Shown here: piece by piece, positions 34,264 to 42,342 of the stretch
How the letters are laid out: every line of letters begins with the position of its first letter
Numbering within the stretch: position 1 is the first letter of the stretch
NCBI GenBank assembly: GCA_964561145.1
Contig: CAZLNZ010000009.1
Span: forward strand, 1 to 64,000
DNA from: RUG14300 sp964561145
GTDB lineage: Bacteria > Bacillota > Clostridia > Christensenellales > CAG-1252
Reading direction: 5' to 3'
Length of the DNA: 64,000 bases
Translations under genes and position numbers: made by a program
The notes under the pieces: generated by a model
What the model was told of the DNA's origin: nothing
Database searches by the model: none
What the model saw: the letters and a program-made list of their open reading frames with translations, nothing else

Positions 34264-35246
34264 AGTTTGTCAATATAAGAATTGTCTACAATTTGCGAAT
34301 AGGGAACCTTTTCAGCATAAACTCCTGCAGATATTATTATTTCCTGCAATCTATCGAACGCACCCTTTTCTACCCTTAGGTCTTCGGAATAAGCACCTAT
34401 TCGCTTATAGTTATCAATTGCTTGAGCGAGCAACTCTAAATCACTTGCAGCGAAGGAGGCAGAAACAGCATGAGCGATTTCTTCCGCACTCGAACTATTT
34501 ACAAAATCAACGCCCTTTTTTAATGCTCTTAAAAAAGCCAGTATCCTTTCGGGATTGTTTTTTAAATAGCTTTCGTTAGCAGAAAAACACGTATATGGTA
34601 TTTCTCCGCTTTCCATTCCGACAGACGCCAAAACATAACCTTTTCCCTCTTTTTGATAGTTCGAGGCGTTGGGTTCAAACATCGTGCAATAATCGCCGGT
34701 TCCGCTCTCGTATGCTGAGGTTATCAAATCAAATTGAATGTCATAATTAATAATCACGTCTTTCCCTATTTCATACCCATTAAGTTTGAGTGCATACTCC
34801 AATGCCATAGCGGGCACACCGCCCTTTCTTCCACCTATAATTTCTTTACCCTTCAATGAGGTTTTCCAATCAAAGCTTTCGGCATTTCTACCCATTACAA
34901 AGGAACCGTCTTTTTTTGTCAATCCTGCAAATACCTTCGGATAGTCCGTCCGTCCTTCGTTATATACATATATTGCCGCCTCGGGTCCACAAAAAGCAAT
35001 GTCCGCTTGACCAGATATAACCGCCGTCATACTCTTATCTGCGCCGCCACCGTTAGTCAGTTCTATCTTTATCCCCTCTTCTTCAAAGTATCCGTTATTT
35101 ATAGCAACGTATAAGGGTGCATAAAAAACGGAATGTGTTACTTCATTCACTCTAATTACGTTATCATCATTTTTATCGCAACCGACTACACCGATTAAAG
35201 CAGTCAAAGTAACAATCAACGTAATAATCATTATTATCTTCTTCAT
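34260..35246 (-). CDS. Substrate-binding lipoprotein of an NMT1/THI5-like importer
   Basis: 328 residues. Lipoprotein signal with the lipobox GVVGC (Cys at about 23). The body fits the NMT1/THI5/NrtA family: YAPLYVAINNGYFEEEGIKIEL near the N-terminus, the GGGADKSMTAVISGQADIAFCGPEAA segment, and a C-terminal helical lobe. Members bind thiamine precursors, riboflavin, taurine, sulfonates or nitrate. No thiamine riboswitch is seen upstream, so the substrate stays open. First gene of the operon; a perfect 16-bp palindrome lies just upstream of its ribosome binding site. Confidence 0.88.
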   Translation of the reverse strand: MKKIIMIITLIVTLTALIGVVGCDKNDDNVIRVNEVTHSVFYAPLYVAINNGYFEEEGIKIELTNGGGADKSMTAVISGQADIAFCGPEAAIYVYNEGRTDYPKVFAGLTKKDGSFVMGRNAESFDWKTSLKGKEIIGGRKGGVPAMALEYALKLNGYEIGKDVIINYDIQFDLITSAYESGTGDYCTMFEPNASNYQKEGKGYVLASVGMESGEIPYTCFSANESYLKNNPERILAFLRALKKGVDFVNSSSAEEIAHAVSASFAASDLELLAQAIDNYKRIGAYSEDLRVEKGAFDRLQEIIISAGVYAEKVPYSQIVDNSYIDKL

Positions 35247-35260
35247 TTATTCTCCTTGCT

Positions 35261-35276
35261 CCTTGGTATACCAAGG
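35261..35276. promoter_or_regulatory. Perfect 16-bp palindrome before the ABC importer operon
   Basis: CCTTGGTATACCAAGG, a perfect palindrome ending just before the ribosome binding site of the binding-protein gene. It can be an operator in DNA or a small hairpin in the leader that covers the translation start. No regulator gene is adjacent. Confidence 0.5.
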
Positions 35277-35409
35277 ATATTACATAATATGTCTTTATTT
35301 CCACGATAAGTGAATATAAAAACAACACCTAATGCTATTCAAAAATAGGATATTAAAGGATTTCCATACTCTTTTACTTAATTTTTGCATCCATAGACCT
35401 TTTTATCAT

Positions 35410-35438
35410 TTGCTTTAACTATTTTTGTATTGTATAAT
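35410..35438 (+). promoter_or_regulatory. Promoter of valS
   Basis: TTGCTT (35410-35415), 17-nt spacer, TATAAT (35433-35438). The leader would be about 48 nt, too short for a T-box riboswitch, and no T-box sequence is present. Confidence 0.75.
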
Positions 35439-35492
35439 ATATAAAGCTCTTATACGATTTGAGCAATAAGTAAAATTTAAGGAACAGATAAT

Positions 35493-38120
35493 ATGAAAAT
35501 GGATAAAACCTACCAACCTACAAGCTTCGAAAAAGATGTATATAAGTTTTGGCTTGATAATAAATATTTCCATGCCGAAGCAGATCCAAGCAAAAAACCC
35601 TTCACCATTGTGATTCCGCCACCCAATATCACCGGACAGCTGCATATGGGTCACGCTTTAAATGAAACCCTTCAAGATATTATAATCAGGTTCAAGCGTA
35701 TGCAAGGCTACAGTGCTTTGTGGCTTCCCGGAACCGACCACGCCAGTATTGCCACAGAGGTTAAAATAGTTAACCAAATGAGGGAAGAAGGCATTTCAAA
35801 AGCTGACCTTGGAAGAGAAGGCTTTTTAGAGCGTGCTTGGGCTTGGAAAGATAAATACGGTGGCAGAATAGTCGAACAATTAAAGCGTTTAGGTAATTCC
35901 TGCGACTGGGACCGTCTTGCCTTCACGATGGACGACAAGTGCAACAGAGCCGTTAAGAGAGTTTTCGTAAACCTTTATAACAAAGGCTTGATTTATAGAG
36001 GCAACAGAATAGTTAACTGGTGCCCTTGCTGTCAAACGGCCATATCCGATGCAGAGGTTGAGTATGAAGAGCAAAGTTCCTTCTTATGGCATATCCGCTA
36101 TCCCTTCAAAGACGGCTCAGGTGAAGTTATTGTAGCTACCACTCGTCCCGAAACAATGCTCGGTGATACTGCCGTTGCAGTCAATCCTAAAGATAAGAGA
36201 TACCAAGGTTTAGAAGGTAAAGCCCTTATTCTTCCCTTAGTCAACAAAGAAATACCGATTGTTTTTGACGATTATGTAGAATCAGATTTCGGAACAGGTG
36301 CGGTTAAAATAACTCCTGCACACGATCCTAACGACTATGAAGTCGGGTTAAGACACGATTTAGAACAAATACGCATCTTCAATGATGATGCTACAGTTTG
36401 TGAAGGATTTGGTAAGTACTCGGGTTTGGACAGGTTCGAAGCAAGAAAGCTAATCGAAAAAGATTTGGAAGAACAGGGATATCTTGTCAAAAAAGAGGCA
36501 TATAACCATAACGTAGGCGTTTGTTATCGCTGTCATTCAACAATTGAAACCATTTTGGGTAAAAATCAACAGTGGTTTGTAAAAATGAAGCCTTTGGCAG
36601 AGCCTGCAATCAAGGCTGTTAAAGAAAAGAAAACTCGCTTCGTACCAAATAGATTTTCCTCGGTTTACTTCAATTGGATGAACAATATCAAAGACTGGTG
36701 CATTTCTCGTCAGCTCTGGTGGGGACACAGAATTCCTGCTTATTACTGCGAAAAATGTAATGAAATTGTTGTTAGTGAAGAGGCACCTACCGTTTGTCCT
36801 AAGTGTGGCTGTACTCATTTCAACCAAGAAAACGATGTATTGGATACTTGGTTCTCCTCTGCATTGTGGCCATTCTCTACTCTCGGTTGGCCCGATAAGA
36901 CAAAGGACTTGGAGTACTTCTATCCTACAAACGTATTGATAACTGCCTACGATATTATTTTCTTCTGGGTAGCGCGTATGATCTTTTCGGGCATCGAAAA
37001 CATGGGAGAGGTTCCTTTCTCCGACGTACTCATTCACGGTCTTGTTAGAGATGAGCAAGGACGAAAAATGAGTAAATCCTTAGGAAACGGAATTGACCCA
37101 TTGGAGATTATCGATACCTATGGTGCAGACTCCTTAAGGTTTGCATTAGCCAACGGTATTGCTCCGGGCGGAGATACTCGTTTCTCGAAATCTAAAGTCG
37201 AATCCTGTCGTAACTTCATCAACAAGATTTGGAATGCATCGCGTTTCGTTCTTCTTAACGTTGAAGGGGTTGAAATAGGCGACATTAACACTTGTAAAAA
37301 AACAATGGCAGATCGCTGGATTCTAAATCGCCTTAACAAAGTTACAAGAGAGGTTACTAGGAATCTCGATAAATATGAAATCGGTATTGCCGGCAATAAG
37401 CTTTACGATTTTGTCTGGAGTGAGCTTTGCGACTGGTATATCGAGCTCGTTAAACCCGTTCTTTATTCCGAGGACAAAGAAGCAAAGAAGGATACGCTAA
37501 CCGTTCTTGTATACGTTTTGGGTGAAACCTTAAAACTACTCCATCCTTATATTCCCTTTGTAACAGAAAAGATATATCAAGAGCTTCCAAACAGAGAAGA
37601 AACGATTATGCTTTCAGCTTGGCCTAAACCCGTTGCAAAATTTTCGTACAATAAAGATGCAAAAGACTTTGCCGGAGTAATGGAATTGATTAGAGTTATA
37701 AGAAATATAAGAGCCGAGGTTGGTCTAATTCCGTCAAAACGTATAGACCTATACCTAGACACCGATTCAGTGAAGTTGATTACAAAATGCAAAGGATACA
37801 TCTCAAAACTTGCAGGTATTGAAAATATTTCCTTTATTGAAAAGGAATCCATGCCTGAAAAATCACGTTCGGCGGTAACATCGATTGCAACAATATATAT
37901 CCCTATGGGCGAATTAGTCGATGCTGAAAAAGAAATTGCAAGACTCAATCAAGAGATCGAAAAAACCTTAAAGGAAATTGCAAGAAGCGAAGGTATGCTT
38001 AAAAATAAGGGATTTGTATCACGTGCTCCTCAGGCACTTGTTGAAAGTGAAAAAGCAAAGCTTCAAGCAAATACAGAAAGACTTGCAAAACTGAAAGAAC
38101 GTATCGAGGCACTCAAGTAG
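35493..38120 (+). CDS. valS: Valyl-tRNA synthetase
   Basis: 875 residues, class I synthetase, cytosolic. HMGH (51-54) and KMSKS (about 525-529) form the active site; a zinc-ribbon region (YCEKCNEIVVSEEAPTVCPKCGC) and the editing domain with TTRPETMLGDTAVAVNP are present. The C-terminal coiled coil of about 65 residues (DAEKEIARLNQEIEKTLKEI onward) is the tRNA-binding arm. The start has AAGGA 9 nt upstream; a second ATG two codons later is less well placed. Unlike many Firmicute valS genes it has no T-box leader. Confidence 0.97.
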   Translation: MKMDKTYQPTSFEKDVYKFWLDNKYFHAEADPSKKPFTIVIPPPNITGQLHMGHALNETLQDIIIRFKRMQGYSALWLPGTDHASIATEVKIVNQMREEGISKADLGREGFLERAWAWKDKYGGRIVEQLKRLGNSCDWDRLAFTMDDKCNRAVKRVFVNLYNKGLIYRGNRIVNWCPCCQTAISDAEVEYEEQSSFLWHIRYPFKDGSGEVIVATTRPETMLGDTAVAVNPKDKRYQGLEGKALILPLVNKEIPIVFDDYVESDFGTGAVKITPAHDPNDYEVGLRHDLEQIRIFNDDATVCEGFGKYSGLDRFEARKLIEKDLEEQGYLVKKEAYNHNVGVCYRCHSTIETILGKNQQWFVKMKPLAEPAIKAVKEKKTRFVPNRFSSVYFNWMNNIKDWCISRQLWWGHRIPAYYCEKCNEIVVSEEAPTVCPKCGCTHFNQENDVLDTWFSSALWPFSTLGWPDKTKDLEYFYPTNVLITAYDIIFFWVARMIFSGIENMGEVPFSDVLIHGLVRDEQGRKMSKSLGNGIDPLEIIDTYGADSLRFALANGIAPGGDTRFSKSKVESCRNFINKIWNASRFVLLNVEGVEIGDINTCKKTMADRWILNRLNKVTREVTRNLDKYEIGIAGNKLYDFVWSELCDWYIELVKPVLYSEDKEAKKDTLTVLVYVLGETLKLLHPYIPFVTEKIYQELPNREETIMLSAWPKPVAKFSYNKDAKDFAGVMELIRVIRNIRAEVGLIPSKRIDLYLDTDSVKLITKCKGYISKLAGIENISFIEKESMPEKSRSAVTSIATIYIPMGELVDAEKEIARLNQEIEKTLKEIARSEGMLKNKGFVSRAPQALVESEKAKLQANTERLAKLKERIEALK

Positions 38121-38147
38121 ATTTTAAACTCAAATTATCATAAATAT

Positions 38148-38184
38148 AGCACTAGTTATCATTTTCGGTGACTAGTGCTTTTAT
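38148..38184 (+). terminator. Intrinsic terminator after valS
   Basis: AGCACTAGT (38148-38156) pairs with ACTAGTGCT (38171-38179), followed by TTTAT. Confidence 0.75.
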
Positions 38185-38190
38185 ATTAAA

Positions 38191-38264
38191 GCGGATGAGA
38201 TTCCGACGTAAACATCGTCAGGATGGTGTTCGACTCCGGGTTTCGCCTTTCGCTCAATATGACA
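38191..38264. repeat. Degenerate dispersed-repeat-like segment
   Basis: The stretch contains GAGATTCCGACG, a second half-unit TTCGACTCCGGG, and ends CGCTCAATATGACA. It resembles the dispersed intergenic repeats (forms such as TTCGACT...CGCTCAGAATGACA) that I recall from many gut Firmicute genomes. More GC-rich than its surroundings. Only one copy in this window, so it cannot be proven here. Confidence 0.4.
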
Positions 38265-38385
38265 TTTGAGACAATTTGTTTGTATATAGCTCTGCTAAAT
38301 AGATTTCAACACCCTCATTCTTACTTTTTTTGTCATTTAAATCCTTTTGTAATTTATTATACCACATTCTGCTTGACATATATGA

Positions 38386-39735
38386 CTAAACTAAGTTCTC
38401 TCTTTTCAGCCATATATCGGTTTTACCAAAGCACGAAGAATTATCGCCCACATATAGAGTGCTGTTATAGAGCACGTAAATATACGAGTCAATGTATATG
38501 TTGACAAAGGTTCCTTTCTCCCTCTCGGAAACCCTATCAACATAATGCCCATCGAGATCGTACCGATACAACAAGCCCTTCTTACTAGTACAGGCAATGT
38601 ACACGCTATCGTTATACACAGTTATTTCCTCAATTTTACTAATCTTCTCATATCCCTCGGACACATATGCCACAGTATCAAAGTGGGAACACAAGTAATA
38701 GCTACAAGTATAGCTTTCACACATAATCAACACGAAATATCCGCTTCTGCATACCGCAAGCCCGACCCCTTTTCCATCGCATATATATTTTCTTGAAAGT
38801 AATTCAAGCGTTGTAGAATACCTATTCAAATAAATTGCCCCTTCATTTTCTTCGGCAAGTAAGAATCCTTCGCTTGTCGGAACAAAATCTGCTATTAAAG
38901 GAAGCTTTACACTTTTATTAAGTCCGTCCATATTAAAGGAAAAACAAAGAGAAAAACCGTCTGCATTCGCAAATAACAGATAATCCCCCATTCTAAAGAA
39001 ACCGACCAAAGAGGTAACACCCTCTGAGGCAAAGCTTACAGTATGATTTACTATAGCACCACTCAAATTTGAAACGTAAATGGTATTATCTGACAGTATT
39101 ACAACCACGTTCCCCTGTGCGGTATATAGAGATAACGCCGAATTCCCCTTAATGTTTAAAGTCATTTTTTGCACCTTCAACTCAAAATCTATAAGATATA
39201 TGAACGTCTTATCGTTACCTGAGACTACGACCACAATCCCTTCCTCTGAAAGTGAAGATGCTAAATAATGCTCTTCCTCATCTGTTTTCAATGTTATAAC
39301 ATTGAGTAAAGTACATTCGCTATCAAATAATCCGATTCCGATATTAGACTTTGAACCTGAAGAAAAATCGCAGCTATCAGAAGAGGTTTCGCATATTACA
39401 TATATTTTTGACCCCACTTTGAAAGATTGATATGCATAATCGTCTTGATATCCACCGAGATTGTTTATATTTCCGTGGTTTTGCGAATATGTTCTAGGAA
39501 GGGTTGAGCGATAAATCGGAGAGATTACATCGACATTAGTATCGTCATCAATACGATTGTCATCATCGCTTTGATCGTTTTTTCCTCCGGAAAGATATGT
39601 ATTAGAACCGTTATTATTGCCGGTTTCCTCATTTTCCGCACGACTTATAACAAAAGTCTTAACGTACAGCACCAGGAAAAAACAACTTATTCCGCATAAA
39701 ATGATTACAGCTATAGTTTTTATTGCCTTGTTCAT
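38386..39735 (-). CDS. Secreted or membrane-anchored protein with propeller-like repeats, unknown function
   Basis: 449 residues. A single N-terminal membrane helix (about 7-28), an Asn/Asp-rich linker (about 35-75), then an all-beta region of repeated short strands such as VYIACTSKKGLLYRYDLDGH and IYVLYNSTLYVGDN, suggesting a six- or seven-bladed propeller. No catalytic motif is visible. GGAGG lies 5 nt before the ATG. It has no operon partner: birA ends 280 nt upstream behind a terminator. Confidence 0.65.
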   Translation of the reverse strand: MNKAIKTIAVIILCGISCFFLVLYVKTFVISRAENEETGNNNGSNTYLSGGKNDQSDDDNRIDDDTNVDVISPIYRSTLPRTYSQNHGNINNLGGYQDDYAYQSFKVGSKIYVICETSSDSCDFSSGSKSNIGIGLFDSECTLLNVITLKTDEEEHYLASSLSEEGIVVVVSGNDKTFIYLIDFELKVQKMTLNIKGNSALSLYTAQGNVVVILSDNTIYVSNLSGAIVNHTVSFASEGVTSLVGFFRMGDYLLFANADGFSLCFSFNMDGLNKSVKLPLIADFVPTSEGFLLAEENEGAIYLNRYSTTLELLSRKYICDGKGVGLAVCRSGYFVLIMCESYTCSYYLCSHFDTVAYVSEGYEKISKIEEITVYNDSVYIACTSKKGLLYRYDLDGHYVDRVSEREKGTFVNIYIDSYIYVLYNSTLYVGDNSSCFGKTDIWLKRENLV

Positions 39736-39950
39736 TCGACCTCCTTCATCGAAAAGCTATTGTATCACATCAAATACAAAAAAAGCCCCTGTCGACAAAA
39801 ATAGGTCAAAAAATCATTTTAACGCATGACCAAAACAATTACTCACAATTTACAACAAAAAACGACATATCTGCTTTTCAAAAGTTATAACAATCTATAG
39901 ATCGGATCAAATGACTGTCCCTCGGGTAAATCTAAAATACTTCTTGTAAA

Positions 39951-39977
39951 TAAAAAGCCCAACAATCGATGTTGAGC
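39951..39977 (-). terminator. Intrinsic terminator after birA
   Basis: Minus strand: GCTCAACA (39970-39977) pairs with TGTTGGGC (39957-39964, one G-T pair), followed by TTTTTATTT. The rest of the 280-nt gap to the next gene holds that gene's upstream region, with TACAAT about 20 nt before its ribosome binding site. Confidence 0.8.
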
Positions 39978-40015
39978 CGAATTCGAAGTATTCCCATCAT
40001 GCTGTAAAGGATACT

Positions 40016-40987
40016 CTACTCTGAGGTATATCCGAACATTCCGCGTACACTAACCTCGCCGCTATCAAGAAACATCTCCTCTCCGTCCTTTAGGCGTACG
40101 ATCAATCTAAAACTGTCGTCAATACCCCTACATATCCCTTGATAATCTTTACCCTCCTTGCTAAAACAAATTTCTTTACCCTTAATTACAAGATTATCAT
40201 TGTACAGCTCCCTGTCTGCTTCGTTACAATAGGGCGTAGACATAATTGAGTCTAGTTCACGAATAAGACTACCGATTAACTTATTTCTATCTATATCAAT
40301 TCCAATGATTTGCGAAAGTGAGGTAGCAATCTCCCGCACTCCTTCTGTAAAATCGTCAGATTTTGAGTTAACGTTTATTCCTATTCCTAATACGGCATAC
40401 GTATAATTATCGGAATTACCATAGCCTTTTATTTCAGTTAAGATTCCACAGAGTTTTTTGCCGCTATACACTATATCGTTCACCCATTTGATGCCGACAC
40501 CTTGTGAAAATTCTTTCAATATTTTCAAAACACATAGTGCAAGCTTTGGAGTTAAGCTTACAAGATTTTCTCCTTGAATATCCGGCTTCAACAAATAAGA
40601 AAGATAGATTCCCTTTCCCTTAGGAGATAAGAAAGAGTTGGTGTTTCTTCCTCTTCCCCTAATCTGTCCGTCTGCAATGACAACACTTCCTTCTTTAAGG
40701 TCGTTATTCGCTTTCAAATAATCGTTTGTAGACGACAAAACGTCAAAGACAGCAATCCCCCTATAACGTTTTGCATACCACATTATCTTAAGTTTAGAAA
40801 GCTTTGTATTAGTTTTCTTTATGTAAAACGGATTACCTTTAATTTCGTAACCCTTTTTTCTCATCAATCGCACCTCTTTAAGTAACGAAAAAATACCCAC
40901 ATTCAATCCATTGCAAAGTTTTTTTGTAGATAATGTCTCGATACCCGTTAATGAAGATATGATTTCCTTGTCTAATTCTCTATCCAT
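40016..40987 (-). CDS. birA: Biotin-[acetyl-CoA carboxylase] ligase with DNA-binding domain
   Basis: 323 residues. Attaches biotin to carrier proteins via biotinyl-AMP. The N-terminal 65 residues are a winged helix (LSTKKLCNGLNVGIFSLLKEV), so it may also repress biotin genes. The ligase core has SSTNDYLK, the nucleotide loop GRGRNTNSF, KWVNDIVYSGKKLCGILTE with the catalytic Lys, and GIGINVN. The C-terminal SH3-like cap is present (about 270-320). AGGA lies 8 nt before the ATG. Confidence 0.93.
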   Translation of the reverse strand: MDRELDKEIISSLTGIETLSTKKLCNGLNVGIFSLLKEVRLMRKKGYEIKGNPFYIKKTNTKLSKLKIMWYAKRYRGIAVFDVLSSTNDYLKANNDLKEGSVVIADGQIRGRGRNTNSFLSPKGKGIYLSYLLKPDIQGENLVSLTPKLALCVLKILKEFSQGVGIKWVNDIVYSGKKLCGILTEIKGYGNSDNYTYAVLGIGINVNSKSDDFTEGVREIATSLSQIIGIDIDRNKLIGSLIRELDSIMSTPYCNEADRELYNDNLVIKGKEICFSKEGKDYQGICRGIDDSFRLIVRLKDGEEMFLDSGEVSVRGMFGYTSE

Positions 40988-41036
40988 ATTCTAATTCCTA
41001 GTCTTAAGTTATTTATTTTACAAAGTCACGAACGAT

Positions 41037-41351
41037 TCATAAGGTATATATGAAAAACTCCGCCAGCACCCTTCCATCTGAATCGAAAAGAACACCTTCT
41101 TTTTCAAGCATTTGCCTTTGTATATTTTCTCCACCAAAAGCAAAACTCTCAGCAAGTTGTCCATTTTTAAAAACAACCCTATGACATGGAATCTCTCCGA
41201 AAGACGGATTAACGTGAAGAGCTTGTCCAACTCTTCTTGACATTCTCGGATTACCAAGCAATGACGCTACCGTACCATAGCTCATCACCCGTCCTTCGGG
41301 AATTTGTTTGACCAATTCATAAACTCTTTTGAAAAATCCGATGTTATCCAT
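41037..41351 (-). CDS. MGMT-domain DNA alkyl-repair protein
   Basis: 104 residues, only the C-terminal DNA-binding/active-site domain of O6-methylguanine-DNA methyltransferase. The acceptor site PCHRV (55-59) keeps the cysteine (Cys56), so it is a potential methyl acceptor rather than an alkyltransferase-like protein, in which this Cys is Trp or Ala. The helix-turn-helix GRVMSYGTVASLLGNPRMSR is clear. No Shine-Dalgarno sequence: TATAAT (41358-41363, minus strand) ends exactly 6 nt before the ATG, so the mRNA is probably leaderless. birA follows 49 nt downstream. Confidence 0.9.
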   Translation of the reverse strand: MDNIGFFKRVYELVKQIPEGRVMSYGTVASLLGNPRMSRRVGQALHVNPSFGEIPCHRVVFKNGQLAESFAFGGENIQRQMLEKEGVLFDSDGRVLAEFFIYTL

Positions 41352-41357
41352 GCATAT

Positions 41358-41363
41358 ATTATA
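41358..41363 (-). promoter_or_regulatory. -10 element giving a leaderless MGMT-gene mRNA
   Basis: TATAAT on the minus strand, 6 nt before the ATG at 41351. The -35 region is A/T-rich with no good TTGACA match. Confidence 0.5.
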
Positions 41364-41403
41364 ATATATTTTTTAAAATAATAACGTTTTTTTCATGAAA
41401 AAA

Positions 41404-41431
41404 TTGCATTAAATATAAAATATGATATAAT
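41404..41431 (+). promoter_or_regulatory. Promoter giving a leaderless Sel1-gene mRNA
   Basis: TTGCAT (41404-41409), 16-nt spacer ending TGA (extended -10), TATAAT (41426-41431), then 6 nt to the ATG at 41438. There is no ribosome binding site in the remaining bases. Confidence 0.65.
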
Positions 41432-41437
41432 AGTAGT

Positions 41438-42187
41438 ATGAAATTCGATAGCAAATGTTCAAAATCACTATTAGACGTCTATAAAAGAATCGTGGACGCT
41501 TTACCCTTAAAGAAAAAAGGGAAGCCTATAGGCAAAATTGCAGAGGCAATAAATGACCTATCTTATTATGCCTCAATGGGTTTTCCGCCAGCCATGGTTT
41601 ATCTAGGACAACTTTATGCAAATGGTATATATTTTCGCAAAAATATAGATTATGCTTTAGAACTTTTTAAAAAAGCAGCAAAATGCGGATATCCTCTAGG
41701 ATACCATAGAATTGCGACATTGATTTTAAACAACGAGAGAAGTTTTCCTAATCTAAAGAACGTAGCAATACGCTGCTATACAAAAGCTTTTTCTCTAGGT
41801 TACTATAAAGCAGGTGTAGATCTTGCTAAATACTTGATCAATAATGACGATTCCGAGTATTATGACTACAAGTTTGCTTTCAACCATCTTAATGTCGCTT
41901 GGGAAAAAAGTCGCAACCTTGAGGCTAGAAGTCAAATAGCTTTGTGCTACCTTAAGGGAATTGCCGTTGAGAAGGACAAAGAAAAAGGTGAGGAAATGCT
42001 TAAGGAGCTTATAACCGAGTACAAGAGCGTTGAAGCCGCTCTAACATGGATGAATTATGCCGATAGTTATTTCTCCTTTTCTAAAGATAGAATCAAAGAA
42101 TTCGTCGAGCTGATCGAATCAAACATTCCGTCGATCAGAACCAATTACGAATATGTAAGATTGAAAAGAAGCGTCGTCTACTTTTAA
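41438..42187 (+). CDS. Sel1-like repeat protein
   Basis: 249 residues, cytosolic. Three to four Sel1-type (TPR-related) units are visible, for example PAMVYLGQLYANGIYFRKNIDYALELFKKA (about 52-81) and ARSQIALCYLKGIAVEKDKEKGEEML (about 166-190). Such proteins act as scaffolds; the partner is unknown. The gene is divergent from the MGMT gene, 86 bp apart, and both appear to make leaderless mRNAs. Confidence 0.8.
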   Translation: MKFDSKCSKSLLDVYKRIVDALPLKKKGKPIGKIAEAINDLSYYASMGFPPAMVYLGQLYANGIYFRKNIDYALELFKKAAKCGYPLGYHRIATLILNNERSFPNLKNVAIRCYTKAFSLGYYKAGVDLAKYLINNDDSEYYDYKFAFNHLNVAWEKSRNLEARSQIALCYLKGIAVEKDKEKGEEMLKELITEYKSVEAALTWMNYADSYFSFSKDRIKEFVELIESNIPSIRTNYEYVRLKRSVVYF

Positions 42188-42275
42188 AAAAGTGTTTCTT
42201 ATCGAATCGAACAATTCATTCATTGCGAATAAAAAAACGAACATTCAATATTCACGAAACGGATAAACGGATTCA

Positions 42276-42310
42276 AAAAGAACTCAAGAAAAAATCTTGA
42301 GTTCTTTTTA
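42276..42310. terminator. Bidirectional terminator between the Sel1 gene and the helicase gene
   Basis: A perfect 15-bp inverted repeat (42276-42290 with 42296-42310), 5-nt A loop, with A and T tails on either side, lies between convergent genes. Confidence 0.85.
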
Positions 42311-42342
42311 GGTAAGCTCTAACAATAACCGAGTTATAACTA

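Noticed and set aside
35280..35492. T-box leader before valS, or TPP riboswitch before the NMT1-type importer
   Set aside because: No T-box or TPP core sequence on either strand; a good promoter places the valS start only about 48 nt before the ATG.
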